The notes under the pieces were generated by a model. That model was not told the origin of the DNA. It saw nothing but the letters and a program-made list of their open reading frames with translations, and ran no database searches. From CAIYUC01 sp963682005 (GTDB lineage: Bacteria; Bacteroidota; Bacteroidia; Bacteroidales; FEN-979), in the NCBI GenBank assembly GCA_963682005.1, contig OY820914.1, positions 3,534,001 through 3,598,000 of the forward strand: a DNA stretch of 64,000 nucleotides, written 5' to 3'. The translations under genes were made by a program, and so were the position numbers. Each line of letters starts with the position of its first letter. Positions within the stretch are counted from its first letter, which is position 1. Shown in pieces: positions 1 to 7,273 of the stretch.

Positions 1-437
1 GCAAGCCTGTACTGGTATATCTCCCCCAACCCGGTGCTGATAGGGGCAAGACTGATCTTTGCGAGACCCGAAGGAATTTCTTCTTCGGCCTCCCTGAGTC
101 GCTCGCTCAGTTGCTGACGGGCCCAGTAGATGTCCACATCATCTTTAAACACAACGGTAACAACGGACAATCCCAATCGCGATATCGATCTCAGCTCTAT
201 GATATCCGGGATGTTTGAAACAGCGACTTCAATGGGTGCAGTAATAAAGCTCTCAACTTCCTGAACTGCCAGTGAAGGCGCCAGTGAAATGACCTGCACC
301 TGGTTATTTGTGATATCCGGAATCGCATCAATGGGGAGCTGTGTAAGCGAATAGGTTCCCCATCCGATCAGGGCGAGGACAAACAATCCGACGATGAACT
401 TGTTTTTTATTGAGAAATCAATGATTCGGGAGATCAT
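1..437 (-). CDS. RND efflux pump inner-membrane subunit, CusA/CzcA type (N-terminal part only)
   Basis: This gene starts at the ATG at 437 and runs off the left edge, so only the first 145 residues are visible. The N-terminus MISRIIDFSIKNKFIVGL opens the first transmembrane helix of a resistance-nodulation-division pump. It is followed by the family hallmark LPIDAIPDITNNQVQV and by the start of the periplasmic porter domain (VEVAVSNIPDI-like segment, then SRLGLSVVTVVF). Full members are about 1,030-1,450 residues and export Cu, Ag, Co, Zn or Cd by proton antiport across the cell envelope. The metal cannot be told from this fragment. The DUF6660 gene just upstream on the same strand fits a metal-efflux operon. 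The family call is secure. Confidence 0.93.
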   Translation of the reverse strand, partial: MISRIIDFSIKNKFIVGLFVLALIGWGTYSLTQLPIDAIPDITNNQVQVISLAPSLAVQEVESFITAPIEVAVSNIPDIIELRSISRLGLSVVTVVFKDDVDIYWARQQLSERLREAEEEIPSGLAKISLAPISTGLGEIYQYRL

Positions 438-501
438 AACAAGAGGAATTATGAATTATGAGTTTGAATTATGAATTATGATTCATTGAGAACTCATGCC
501 T

Positions 502-573
502 TCTTTGTAGACTTTGTGGTAAACGGAAATGTAAACCACAGAGGTCACAGAGATGACACAAAGGACACAAAGA
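502..573. repeat. word-repeat palindrome (CACAGAG / ACACAAAG words)
   Basis: The gap between the RND pump and DUF6660 genes holds short repeated words (accacagagg, tcacagagatg, acacaaagg, acacaaag). An opposite-strand counterpart at 503-523 (ctttgtagactttgtggt) lets the stretch fold imperfectly. It resembles the other word palindromes at 2128, 23600 and 54848. No coding potential is seen. Confidence 0.5.
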
Positions 574-585
574 AAAGAATCTGGT

Positions 586-909
586 TTAAGCGAAGATTGA
601 TTTCGGAGGTTCCCAGATCGAAAAGGAAAAGGATGAGACTAATTGTGTATTGCAGAAACATGTTAAGGTGCAATACCCGATATGGATCCCGGGAATGATC
701 ACTGTCGGGGCAACATCCACGGAAAGCCCGCAGCAGGAACAGGTGCAGAAAGGGGAGCAGCTGTCGAGGTCTTCCTGGTGAGAGGTAACGTCATTGACAC
801 TGACCACCGTTATCCCGTTGCAGGAGGCATCCGGATGATGATCCACGCAGGGGGAAAGCGTGAGTGTAATGATGTATATGCTCAGGAGCAATGAAAAAAA
901 TCTCTTCAT
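586..909 (-). CDS. small secreted Cys-rich protein, DUF6660-like
   Basis: This encodes a 107-residue protein if started at the ATG at 909 (MKRFFSLLLSIYIITLTLSP), which gives a clean Sec signal peptide; an ATG at 930 would add seven residues. The mature part has the cysteine-rich core DSCSPFCTCSCCGLSV and ends in a tail with SFSFSIWEPPKSIFA. Cys-rich cores with an 'IWQPPK'-like tail characterise the DUF6660 family, small Bacteroidota proteins usually found beside CusA/CzcA metal pumps. The same arrangement is seen here: the pump gene follows on the same strand. A role in periplasmic metal binding or sensing is inference. The start codon is uncertain because no Shine-Dalgarno sequence is visible. 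Confidence 0.72.
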   Translation of the reverse strand: MKRFFSLLLSIYIITLTLSPCVDHHPDASCNGITVVSVNDVTSHQEDLDSCSPFCTCSCCGLSVDVAPTVIIPGIHIGYCTLTCFCNTQLVSSFSFSIWEPPKSIFA

Positions 910-975
910 CAGGTCGATGTTGCTTAACAATGCAAAAATACGAAAGATTTGGATACAGATCCGGACCTTAATGTC

Positions 976-2076
976 CTATTTGACCGTATTTGCATTCATT
1001 GGCTGCACTTTGATCTTGTCTTTCATTGTCAGACCTGAAAGAACCTCGATGTTTATCCCGTCTGAGAGGCCCGTTTTTATCAGCCGTTTCTCGAATTTCT
1101 GAGGAGCTGTTTCAATTTCAACATAGATGGAATCTCCTTCAAACAGCAACAGGCCTTCCTTGATGGCCATGACATTGTTTTTTTTATCAAGGACGATATC
1201 TGCATTTGCAGAGTACCCGGCCCGGATGAATTGTTCGGGCTTAAGCCTGACATCAGCCTTGATCTCAAACTGCACTGCGCCATTTTCAAGGACCCCTTTC
1301 GGGGAAATGTACTTGAGGTTTGCATGGAATGTATCGTTCTCAATGGCACCGACGGTAAGCATCAGATCCATACCCGGTTTGATCTTTCCCACTTCTGTTT
1401 CATCAACTTTCCCCTGGAAGATCATGTCTCCCACGTCGGCAACCGAAGCAATGGTGGTACCTGCATTGAATGTATTGGTTTCGATCACGGATGAACCAAC
1501 CTTGACAGGAACATCCAGCACCATGCCTTCGATGGTGGATTTAATCAGGGTATTGGTCGCCCTGCCGGATTTTTTATTGACCCCTTCCTTGATCAGTTCC
1601 AGGTTTCCTTCTGAGGCATCGACCTCCTGGGTGGCATTTTTAAAGGCTACATCGGCCTGCTGGAACTCGGCCTGGGCAATGACGCCTTCACCCAGCAGTT
1701 TCTTTTCACGGTCATAGTTGATCCGGGCATCTTCATAAGCGATCTTTGCCTTCTCCAGCCTGGCTTCTGCATTATTCAGGTTCACAAGGTCAGGAATGAT
1801 CCTTACCCTGGCAATGATATCCCCGGCATGGATTTTCTTTCCTGCTTCCACGAAGATCTCCTCGATGATCCCTGAAACCTGGGGTTTGATCTCGATTTCC
1901 TTGCGCGGAACTACCGAGCCTGTTGCAACCGTCTTTTTAATGATCGTTTTCAGGAATGGCTGCTCTGTTGAATAAACCACAGGCTTCGTTTTGGATTTCC
2001 TGTAGAGATAAAACAATGTTGCAGCGAAAACTCCGAGAATTACAATTAAGAGGGTGATCTTCAAGATTTTTTTCAT
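976..2076 (-). CDS. periplasmic adaptor (HlyD/MacA family) of an ABC exporter
   Basis: This is a 366-residue membrane-fusion protein. It has an N-terminal membrane anchor (about residues 5-25), then a beta/lipoyl half-motif (GSVVPRKEIEIKPQVSGII), an alpha-helical hairpin rich in Ala, Glu and Lys (about 100-165), the second lipoyl half and beta-barrel segments, and a C-terminal membrane-proximal domain. Such adaptors bridge an inner-membrane MacB-type transporter and a TolC-like outer-membrane channel. It is the last gene of a minus-strand cluster of ATPase, permease, permease and adaptor (5895 to 976). No TolC gene follows in the window. The 187-bp gap to the upstream permease gene contains a word palindrome rather than a clear promoter. 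Substrate is unknown. Confidence 0.9.
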   Translation of the reverse strand: MKKILKITLLIVILGVFAATLFYLYRKSKTKPVVYSTEQPFLKTIIKKTVATGSVVPRKEIEIKPQVSGIIEEIFVEAGKKIHAGDIIARVRIIPDLVNLNNAEARLEKAKIAYEDARINYDREKKLLGEGVIAQAEFQQADVAFKNATQEVDASEGNLELIKEGVNKKSGRATNTLIKSTIEGMVLDVPVKVGSSVIETNTFNAGTTIASVADVGDMIFQGKVDETEVGKIKPGMDLMLTVGAIENDTFHANLKYISPKGVLENGAVQFEIKADVRLKPEQFIRAGYSANADIVLDKKNNVMAIKEGLLLFEGDSIYVEIETAPQKFEKRLIKTGLSDGINIEVLSGLTMKDKIKVQPMNANTVK

Positions 2077-2127
2077 GGATTTTATAGTTGGGTGGTTAAG
2101 GATTTATCTGTTCAACTAGTTTTTTTT

Positions 2128-2227
2128 GTTGTTTCACGAAGATCCACGAAGAAGTCACGAAGACTCACGAAGTCTGTTTTTCGATTCTTCGTGGAACTTC
2201 ATTTGCCTTCGTTTAACTTCGTGAAAT
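2128..2227. repeat. word-repeat palindrome (CACGAAG words)
   Basis: The left half repeats tcacgaag, ccacgaag, tcacgaag, tcacgaag on the plus strand. The right half carries the complement (cttcgtgg, cttcgttt, cttcgtga). The roughly 100-bp block can therefore fold into a long imperfect hairpin lying between the permease stop and the adaptor start. Confidence 0.7.
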
Positions 2228-2263
2228 AAATTGTCATGAACAACCGGATTTTTCAGGACTGTG

Positions 2264-3526
2264 CTATTCATATCGTAAGGCATCAATTGGTTTGATCGAA
2301 ACAGCTCTTTTTGCGGGTATAAAACCTGCACAGATCCCGGCGATGATCAGGATTGTCAAGGCAGAAACAGCAACACTGAAATTTATCCCGGGATGGAGGA
2401 ACATTTCGACATTTGCTCCCGATTTTTCGAGAAGATAGTTGATCAGTTCCAGCAGTCCTACCCCGAAAACCAGGCCTGAATACCCGGCAATTGTTGTCAG
2501 GACGACAGATTCGCTGATGATCTGCGAGATCACGGTCCAGGGTGAAGCCCCCAACGCCCGTTGAATCCCGATCTCTTTGGTTCGTTCTTTTACGACCACG
2601 AGCATGATGTTGCTTACCCCGATGACCCCGGCCAGAAGCGTTCCCGTACCCACGATCCAGATCAGGATGCGGATACCCTTGAACAAGCCCTGCATCTTCT
2701 CATACTCTTTTTCCAGGTTGAAATGGCCGACGGCAGTTTCATCTGCGGGAGAAACAGCATGGCGTTTCTTCAGGATCCGGATCACTTTATCTTCCACAAC
2801 GGAAACAGAAATGTTTTCCTTTGAAGTTATATTGTAGAAACCGACAGCATTTCCATAATTGAAGGTCTTTTGCATGGTAGTGAATGGCATGTAGATGTTC
2901 TGGTTTTCCTGTTCGGCATTCTCTCCGGTCCGTTTGGAGGCAAAGGTTCCGATCACCTGGAAGAATACACCCTGAATCTTGATGTACTGGTTAACCGGAT
3001 CTTCGTCTTTTTGAAACAGAATATCACGGACACGTGTCCCGATTACGACAACCTTTCTTTTCTCGGTCATATCCATTTCATTGATGAATCTGCCTTTCAG
3101 GATGTTCATCGGATCGATCAGGTTAAGTTCCGGATAATCCCCCATGATGTTGAAGAACCCGGTTTTGGTGCCCCTTACGACATTATTCCCGGCCTGGAAA
3201 TCACCACCGCGCAGGCGGGGCGCAAGGTATTTTATTTCAGGGACGGAGGATCTAAGCGCTTTTGTGTCCTCATCATCAAAATTGTATCTTCGTCCACGGG
3301 TAAATCCTTTATACGGGATAGAGGTTTGCTGCGGCCACACGAAAACGCTGTTGGTGGCCATATCGCCGAAGTTTTGTGTTACGCCGTTGCGTAGCCCATT
3401 CCCTGAGCCAAGCATGATCACCAGCATGAAGATCCCCCAGAATACTCCGAATGCTGTCAGAAATGTCCTTATCTTATTCTTTTTCAGAACATGATAGATT
3501 TCCTGCCACCTGTCAAGGTCAAACAT
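2264..3526 (-). CDS. MacB-like ABC transporter permease (FtsX fold)
   Basis: This is a 420-residue permease. One transmembrane helix lies near residues 22-45 (RTFLTAFGVFWGIFMLVIML). A periplasmic MacB-PCD-type domain spans about 46-285. Three C-terminal helices follow (about 290-310, 335-360 and 380-405), with the FtsX-family coupling motif KERTKEIGIQRALGASP before the last pair. Type VII ABC systems of this kind use ATP to push substrates from periplasm to outside through an adaptor and TolC. It is paralogous to the gene at 3733-4971, and the two probably form a heterodimer. The start (MFDLDRWQEIYHVLKKNK) matches the paralogue's start and is well supported. Confidence 0.92.
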   Translation of the reverse strand: MFDLDRWQEIYHVLKKNKIRTFLTAFGVFWGIFMLVIMLGSGNGLRNGVTQNFGDMATNSVFVWPQQTSIPYKGFTRGRRYNFDDEDTKALRSSVPEIKYLAPRLRGGDFQAGNNVVRGTKTGFFNIMGDYPELNLIDPMNILKGRFINEMDMTEKRKVVVIGTRVRDILFQKDEDPVNQYIKIQGVFFQVIGTFASKRTGENAEQENQNIYMPFTTMQKTFNYGNAVGFYNITSKENISVSVVEDKVIRILKKRHAVSPADETAVGHFNLEKEYEKMQGLFKGIRILIWIVGTGTLLAGVIGVSNIMLVVVKERTKEIGIQRALGASPWTVISQIISESVVLTTIAGYSGLVFGVGLLELINYLLEKSGANVEMFLHPGINFSVAVSALTILIIAGICAGFIPAKRAVSIKPIDALRYE

Positions 3527-3555
3527 AGCTGATTGGATTTTTGATCATGGTTTGG

Positions 3556-3732
3556 AGGTTTTGATGCTGGATGCTGGATGTTGGATGCTGGATGCTGGAT
3601 GTTTAATATTGTGTCCATCGTAATTCGTAATTCGTAATTCGTAATCAATAATTGATTCCATCCTCTTTAATCCAGCATCCAGCATCCAGCATCAAATCAA
3701 TAAATCAATAAATCAATAAATCAATAAATCAA
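3556..3732. repeat. intergenic tandem-word arrays (TGGATGC, CGTAATT, GCATCCA, AATCAATA)
   Basis: Four arrays fill the gap between the two permease genes: tggatgc/tggatgt (7-bp period, about 3562-3600), cgtaatt (7-bp, about 3620-3645), the reverse complement of the first (gcatccagcatcc, about 3670-3696), and an 8-bp aatcaata array to 3732. The first and third can pair into a hairpin. The last array ends directly at the stop codon of the downstream-reading permease (3733-3735). Confidence 0.85.
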
Positions 3733-4971
3733 TCATTCATCCCTCAATGCATCCACCGGCCTCACCCTTGCTGCTTTCATGGCCGGGACAAGGCCTGCAA
3801 TTGATCCGGCGACGATCAGGAGGATGGTGGCGCTGATAGCGATGGAGAAATTGGCTTCCGGGTTTTTGAAAAATTCGGAGGCCGGCATATAGGTCCTGAT
3901 CAGTTCAAGTAATCCCACGCCGAGCACCAGACCGATATAGCCGGCAAAGCTCGTAATGACGATGGCTTCCTGCATGATCAGGCTGACCACAGAGGAAGGG
4001 GAGGCTCCGATCGCTTTCCGGATCCCGATCTCCTTGGTCCGTTCCTTTACAACGATCATCATTATATTGCTTACTCCCACAATTCCGGCGATGATCGTAC
4101 CGATGCCTATGATCCAGATAAAAAGCCTGATACCAGCAAAAAGTGCCTCAAACTTCCTGACATCCTCGCTTTTATTCCAGACAAATATGGCCCTGTTATC
4201 CTTCGGATCAAATGTATGCCGCTTTGCAAGTATATCCTTTGATTTTGCAACAAGGTTGTCAACTTCTTCAGGTGTTGCGCTTCCTGTTGTAAAAGAGATT
4301 TGGTTGATGATGTTGGCCCCGTTGAAGACCCTTTGGGCTGTGGATATCGGAATGTAGATGCGTTTCTGTTCATCATCATTCCTTCCGTAATCCCTGAAGA
4401 TCCCGATCACTTTAAAGAGAACACCGTTGATCTTGATGTATTTTCCAAGGGCAACGGTGTCTGTTCCCCTGAACAGGGCCGCCTTGACCTTTTCCCCGAT
4501 CGCTGCTACTTTCCTTAGTTCATTGATGTCGATGTTATTCAGGAATCGCCCCTGGATAATGTCGATTGTTTTTATATACCCATAATCGGGGTGACAGGGC
4601 GATACGAAAAAGGATCCGTACTGATCCTTGTACGATGTGAGGCTGTTGCCCAGGAAAAGCCGTGCCGACATATGGTCGGGACCGACCAGCGTCGTTTTAA
4701 GAACATCGTAATCCTCATTTTTGAAGTCGATCTGGCGACCAACTTTCAACCCTTTGTATTGCAGGCTGGTCATTCCGCTGCTGACCCATATTCCATTTGC
4801 GGCTCCTCCAGAGAACTGCTCTTTGACGCCATTTTCCAATCCGTTGCCGGAGCCCAGCAGGATGATCAGCATGAAGATCCCCCAGGCAACGCTGAAACCG
4901 GTAAGGAATGTCCGGAGTTTATTCTTCCGTATCGTACCGTATATTTCCTGCCATTTATCGAGTTCGAACAT
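3733..4971 (-). CDS. MacB-like ABC transporter permease (FtsX fold), second subunit
   Basis: This is a 412-residue paralogue of the permease at 2264-3526, with the same order of parts: N-terminal helix (RTFLTGFSVAWGIFMLIILL), large periplasmic domain (about 45-275), then three C-terminal helices with the coupling segment KERTKEIGIRKAIGASP. It lies between the ATPase gene and its paralogue on the same strand. This matches the Bacteroidota arrangement in which two half-permeases share one LolD/MacB-type ATPase. Both flanking gaps are filled by tandem-word repeats, so co-transcription is likely but not shown. A lipoprotein-sorting (LolCE) role is less likely because the adaptor gene is present. 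Confidence 0.92.
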   Translation of the reverse strand: MFELDKWQEIYGTIRKNKLRTFLTGFSVAWGIFMLIILLGSGNGLENGVKEQFSGGAANGIWVSSGMTSLQYKGLKVGRQIDFKNEDYDVLKTTLVGPDHMSARLFLGNSLTSYKDQYGSFFVSPCHPDYGYIKTIDIIQGRFLNNIDINELRKVAAIGEKVKAALFRGTDTVALGKYIKINGVLFKVIGIFRDYGRNDDEQKRIYIPISTAQRVFNGANIINQISFTTGSATPEEVDNLVAKSKDILAKRHTFDPKDNRAIFVWNKSEDVRKFEALFAGIRLFIWIIGIGTIIAGIVGVSNIMMIVVKERTKEIGIRKAIGASPSSVVSLIMQEAIVITSFAGYIGLVLGVGLLELIRTYMPASEFFKNPEANFSIAISATILLIVAGSIAGLVPAMKAARVRPVDALRDE

Positions 4972-4994
4972 CGGCTCTTGGTTTATCTGTCGGT

Positions 4995-5060
4995 TTTCTA
5001 TTTTACTGCTTTTGGCTGTTGGCTATTGGCTATTGGCTTTTGGCTGTTGGCTTTTGGCTT
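4995..5060. repeat. heptamer array TTGGCTG/TTGGCTA/TTGGCTT
   Basis: About seven 7-bp units (ttggctg, ttggcta, ttggcta, ttggctt, ttggctg, ttggctt, ttggctt) lie upstream of the permease start at 4971. The same word occurs in reverse complement (cagccaa) beside the gene at 56511. Confidence 0.85.
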
Positions 5061-5106
5061 TAATTTGGCAAACATTATTACTGCGAAATGGGGACAGGTT
5101 TTAAAT

Positions 5107-5213
5107 GTCAAATAAATCAAACAAACTGCAAATCAACAAATCAACAAATCAACAAATCATCAACTCATCAACTCCTCAACTCACTATCTCACCACCTCAC
5201 CCTCTCACCACCT
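5107..5213. repeat. 8-9 bp word array (AAATCAAC drifting to CTCACCAC)
   Basis: The array begins as aaatcaac repeats, drifts to tcatcaac/ctcctcaac, and finishes as ctcaccacctcac words. It runs straight into the stop codon (TAG, read on minus at 5214-5212) of the ABC ATPase gene. Confidence 0.8.
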
Positions 5214-5895
5214 AATTGACAACTATCTCCGTTATGAGGCCATCGGTGATCCTGATGGTTCGCCCGGTCCGCTGGGCAATATCGTGCTCATGTGTTACGA
5301 TCACAATGGTGATGCCGGTCTTGTTGATCTCCTGCAGCAGGTCGATCACTTCCATCGAGGTTACGGAATCCAGAGCTCCTGTCGGTTCATCAGCAAGGAT
5401 CACTTTTGGGTTGGTGATCAGAGACCGTGCGATGGCAACGCGCTGCTTCTGGCCTCCTGAAAGCTCATTCGGAAGGTGGTTGGCCCATTCTTTCAGCCCC
5501 ATCCGCTCCAGGTATTCCATGGCGATCGAATTTCTCTTTTTCCGGGGAACATTCTGATAATAGAGTGGCAGCGCCACATTTTCAAGGGCATTTTTAAAGG
5601 AGATCAGGTTGAACGACTGGAAGACGAACCCCAGCATCTTATTCCTGAGATGTGCGGCTTTCCGTTCATTCAGTTTTTTGATCTTGATCCCGTCGAGGTA
5701 ATAATCCCCCACATCATAATTATCCAGGATCCCAAGAATATTAAGCAATGTTGATTTCCCTGATCCGGAAGCCCCCATGATGGAGATCATTTCTCCCTGC
5801 TCAATGGAAAGGTCAATGCCTTTGAGCACATGGAGGCTGTTCTGTCCCATCACGTAAGACTTATGTATGTTTTCTATATTGATCATTTCTGGCAT
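5212..5895 (-). CDS. ABC transporter ATPase, LolD/MacB type
   Basis: This is a 227-residue ATP-binding subunit. All catalytic elements are present: Walker A GASGSGKST (residues 41-49), Q-loop Gln93 (VFQSFNLI), signature LSGGQ (145-149), Walker B VILADE (165-170), D-loop ALD and the switch histidine His202 (VTHEHD). Length and sequence fit the stand-alone ATPases that drive FtsX-type permeases. It is the first gene of the minus-strand exporter cluster and is preceded by a 526-bp gap that presumably holds the promoter. ATP hydrolysis in the cytoplasm would power mechanotransmission through the two permeases at 3733-4971 and 2264-3526. Confidence 0.95.
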   Translation of the reverse strand: MPEMINIENIHKSYVMGQNSLHVLKGIDLSIEQGEMISIMGASGSGKSTLLNILGILDNYDVGDYYLDGIKIKKLNERKAAHLRNKMLGFVFQSFNLISFKNALENVALPLYYQNVPRKKRNSIAMEYLERMGLKEWANHLPNELSGGQKQRVAIARSLITNPKVILADEPTGALDSVTSMEVIDLLQEINKTGITIVIVTHEHDIAQRTGRTIRITDGLITEIVVN

Positions 5896-6421
5896 ATTTC
5901 AATGGATTTTACAATGATAGATATTTTGTTGCCGGAGCGGAAATCAAATCGGCAGAAGGGTTGTAAGAATCGTTCATCACCTTTCATTATACGACATAGC
6001 CCATGTGATTCAACAAACAATTAACTGACATAAGATGGATAATATTGTAAAAAGTTACATGTTCTGGGAAAAAAAGTGAAAAATTGGAATGAGGTGATGC
6101 GATGCACAGAATACCATCAAAAAAAAAGCCAATTCTTATTTTGATGTGCTGGAATAATCATGCCTTTATATTGTTGACAGGGTCAACTTGCATAATTGTA
6201 AAAAAAAAATTCATTTTTTTTATTACCTTTTCTGTTTAGTCCGATTAATGTATTGAAAAAGGTATTTGCATTTTTCTCACAGAGTTCCGACTCGGTATAA
6301 CTCCCCGAAACTCTGCGAGAATTGAATAAACGTGTGATTATGGGGTTGATCAATTTTCAGCACATCAAAATAAAATTGGGTCATCACAGAAATGTGTACT
6401 TTTATATAAGGAAGATAATAT
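5896..6421. other. intergenic region, no gene recognised
   Basis: These 526 bases separate the exporter operon from the IS200-like element. They are AT-rich with poly-A/T runs near 6120 and 6200. A small inverted word repeat (cagagtt ... aactctg, about 6281-6318) and the string gggtcatcacagaaatgtgtac (6376-6397) occur here, the latter also near 17849. The short ORF at 6277-6468 overlaps the repeat end and shows no sign of being real. The exporter promoter should lie near 5896-6000, but no convincing TAnnTTTG box was found. Confidence 0.6.
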
Positions 6422-6987
6422 GAATTACTCCGGCCTTCAGGCCGGGGTGTGGAACAGGGCATCAACACTGGGCTTTAGCCCAAAAAAAGGGAATCATGGG
6501 CTATATAAAGATATGGGTACATCTGGTTTGGACAACCAAAAACAGGGAACCAATTTTATCATCTGATATCAGAAAACAAGTTTTCGATCACATCAGGGAA
6601 AATGCTTTAGATAAAGGCATTTATATTGACTTTATGAATGGTTATCTTGAGCATGTTCATTGTCTGATTTCCCTTGGTTCTGGCCAGAATATCGATGAAA
6701 TCCTGATGTTATTAAAAGGAGAATCTTCATTCTGGATCAATAAAGCAAAAATACTTACTAAGAAATTTGAATGGCAGGATGAATACTTTGCAGTATCTGT
6801 AAGTCAATCTGCAGTTAACAAAGTCAGAGAATATATAAGGAAACAAGAAGAACATCATCGGAAGCATTCATTTGAAAAAGAGTACAACGAGTTTATGAAG
6901 AAGTATGGTTTTGACAAACTGTTTTCGGGCTAAAGCCCTTATTTGCTGTGTTTCTCTGAGCCCCCGGCCTGAAGGCCGGGGTAATTC
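6422..6987 (+). mobile_element. IS200-like / REP-associated transposon, complete
   Basis: The element is bounded by inverted ends GAATTAC and GTAATTC. It has the left hairpins CCGGCCTTCAGGCCGG (6430-6445) and gggctttagccc (6470-6481), and the mirrored right hairpins gggctaaagccc (6927-6938) and CCGGCCTGAAGGCCGG (6964-6979). Between them lies one Y1 transposase gene. Two ordered hairpins at each end are what Y1 (HUH) transposases recognise. A deletion derivative of the same element is at 18901-19064, and a related hairpin pair is at 7090-7195. Confidence 0.88.
6496..6933 (+). CDS. tnpA: Y1 (HUH) transposase, IS200/REP-associated TnpA family
   Basis: This is a 145-residue single-strand transposase. 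The metal-binding HUH pair is visible in GYLEHVHCLISLG. The catalytic tyrosine is most likely the one in VREYIRKQEEHH near the C-terminus. Both the order and the length are normal for Y1 transposases. The start MGYIKIWVHLVWTTKNREP matches the beta-strand that opens the family ('HLVWTTKxR'). The gene lies inside paired hairpins, as expected for IS200/IS605 or REP-type transposons that move as single-stranded DNA. The frame is intact and could be active. The stop lies inside the inner right-end hairpin, so gene and end overlap. Confidence 0.93.
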   Translation: MGYIKIWVHLVWTTKNREPILSSDIRKQVFDHIRENALDKGIYIDFMNGYLEHVHCLISLGSGQNIDEILMLLKGESSFWINKAKILTKKFEWQDEYFAVSVSQSAVNKVREYIRKQEEHHRKHSFEKEYNEFMKKYGFDKLFSG

Positions 6988-7067
6988 AGACCGGAAAATA
7001 TTTTAAGGTGCGCATTATTGTGATGAACCATAAAATTTAGCCAAAAAAAATTTGGGAACCTGAACAA

Positions 7068-7223
7068 TGAGTCTACTCCGAAAAGCATAATATTTTGGAC
7101 TAAAGTCCATAATTGGCTGAATTTCAATTACCCCGGCCTTAAGGCCGGGGTAAGTCATATCGGTGTTAATCAGGGCTTTAGCCCAAAACTTAAAACCAAT
7201 AACGACTTTTCGGAGTGGACTCA
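7068..7223. mobile_element. 156-bp MITE-like element with 18-bp terminal inverted repeats and a REP hairpin pair
   Basis: The left end TGAGTCTACTCCGAAAAG (7068-7085) matches the reverse complement of the right end CTTTTCGGAGTGGACTCA (7206-7223) at 17 of 18 positions. Inside are the perfect palindrome CCCCGGCCTTAAGGCCGGGG (7131-7150) and gggctttagccc-type words as in the IS200 element. There is no gene. The element sits directly at the broken 5' edge of the first Rhs gene. The CTCCGAAAAG end also occurs at 54827-54958. Confidence 0.75.
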
Positions 7224-7273
7224 ACAATTAAATTCCATATCTTTATAATGTCATACAACGCCCTACCAATACC

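Noticed and set aside
6277..6468. 63-residue minus-strand ORF
   Set aside because: It overlaps the left end of the IS200-like element and reads through its hairpin (PRPEGRSN), with no signal, motif or family.
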